DNA from: an uncultured Prochlorococcus sp.
GTDB lineage: Bacteria > Cyanobacteriota > Cyanobacteriia > PCC-6307 > Cyanobiaceae
NCBI GenBank assembly: GCA_902572065.1
Contig: CACGEL010000018.1
Span: forward strand, 1-16,807
Reading direction: 5' to 3'
DNA: 16,807 bases
Of the stretch, positions 16,137-16,807 are shown piece after piece. Position 1 is the stretch's first letter; every line of letters begins with the position of its first letter. The notes below the pieces were generated by a model, which did not search any database, was not told where the DNA came from, and was given only the letters and a program-made list of their open reading frames with translations. Made by a program: the position numbers and the translations under genes.

Positions 16137-16807
16137 ATGGAAGAAAAAATATTAGTCACTGGTTGTGCAGGGTTTATAGGATTTCATGTATGTAAACAGT
16201 TACTGAAAAAAGGATTGTTTGTTATTGGATTGGATAATCTAAACGATTACTACGATGTGCGTTTAAAGAAAGCTAGATTAAAAGAACTAGACAAATTTCA
16301 AAAAAGAAATAATGGAGAATTCTTATTTGTTAAAGCAGATTTGATGGATGAAAATAGTTTAAAAAGCATCTCTCAAGCATACTTACCAAAAAAAGTCATT
16401 CACCTGGCAGCCCAAGCAGGAGTTAGATACTCAATAGAAAATCCCAGTGCATATATTAAGTCAAATTTAGTTGGTTTTAGTAATATTCTTGAATTCTGCA
16501 AGGACAACCAAGTTGAGCACTTAATATATGCCAGTAGCAGTTCGATTTACGGTGGTAATAAAAAAATCCCATTCTCTGAAAAAGATTTTGTTGACTATCC
16601 AGTAAGTCTTTATGCTGCAACAAAAAAATCTAATGAGCTCATGGCTCACTCCTACAGTCATCTTTTTAAACTACCATCTACTGGAATAAGACTTTTTACA
16701 GTTTATGGTCCTTGGGGCAGACCAGATATGGCTCCAATGATCTTCACGAAATCTATCATCTCTGCCAAGCCAATAAAAATCTTTAATAATGGTGATATGT
16801 ATAGAGA
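16137..16807 (+). CDS. UDP-glucuronate 4-epimerase, partial (3' end beyond window)
   Basis: An open frame from ATG at 16137 reaches the window end without a stop, giving 223 residues of an expected 330-350. It is an extended short-chain dehydrogenase: NAD loop TGCAGFIG (8-15), HLAAQAGVRYSIENPSAYI, YASSSSIYGG, and the catalytic pair Y159/K163 in SLYAATKKSNELMAHSYSHL. DNLNDYYDVRLKKARL near residue 40 and TVYGPWGRPDMAP are hallmarks of UDP-glucuronate 4-epimerases (WbpP/GAE-like), which make UDP-galacturonate, rather than of GalE. It starts 12 bases after manC and is probably co-transcribed. Galacturonate would be a further building block for the surface polysaccharide suggested by gmd-fcl-manC. 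A dTDP- or other UDP-sugar substrate remains possible. Confidence 0.9.
   Translation, partial: MEEKILVTGCAGFIGFHVCKQLLKKGLFVIGLDNLNDYYDVRLKKARLKELDKFQKRNNGEFLFVKADLMDENSLKSISQAYLPKKVIHLAAQAGVRYSIENPSAYIKSNLVGFSNILEFCKDNQVEHLIYASSSSIYGGNKKIPFSEKDFVDYPVSLYAATKKSNELMAHSYSHLFKLPSTGIRLFTVYGPWGRPDMAPMIFTKSIISAKPIKIFNNGDMYR

Overview
The window looks like chromosomal DNA of a high-light-adapted Prochlorococcus (marine picocyanobacterium). The grounds are very AT-rich DNA, AGA/AGG as the visibly preferred arginine codons, tight gene packing with almost no Shine-Dalgarno sequences, several GTG/TTG starts, and a gene order (rnpA, PH-domain gene, yidC, Ycf46-type AAA ATPase, serS, rseP, rpsN, pnp, cysQ, rsmI) that I recall from marine picocyanobacteria. 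The species call comes from pattern recognition, not from a database search.

Layout. (1) 1-8710 is a conserved housekeeping block, all on the + strand: RNase P protein, a small PH-domain membrane protein, the YidC membrane insertase, a Ycf46-like AAA ATPase, seryl-tRNA synthetase, the RseP site-2 protease, ribosomal protein S14 and polynucleotide phosphorylase. It covers tRNA processing and charging, membrane protein insertion and quality control, and RNA decay. (2) 8703-10737 holds cysQ on the - strand, whose stop codon shares one palindrome with the pnp stop codon. It is followed by rsmI, which starts only 3 bp away on the opposite strand, and a small two-helix membrane protein. (3) 10745-12242 holds a - strand gene for a putative helix-turn-helix protein with a TTG start, a 485-bp noncoding stretch with short repeats and palindromes, and a tRNA-Arg(TCT) gene. 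(4) 12243-16807 is a nucleotide-sugar cluster: gmd, fcl, manC and the 5' part of a UDP-glucuronate 4-epimerase gene that runs off the window.

The three GDP-sugar genes form a complete route: ManC makes GDP-mannose, Gmd dehydrates it to GDP-4-keto-6-deoxymannose, and Fcl epimerises and reduces that to GDP-L-fucose. The epimerase adds UDP-galacturonate supply. This is the usual precursor set for LPS O-antigen or capsule. The switch from core genes to surface-sugar genes right after a tRNA gene resembles the edge of a Prochlorococcus genomic island. No integrase, transposase, CRISPR array or defence system is visible. I see no clearly new multi-gene system; the least explained parts are the HTH gene with its upstream region, and the Ig-like insert in YidC.
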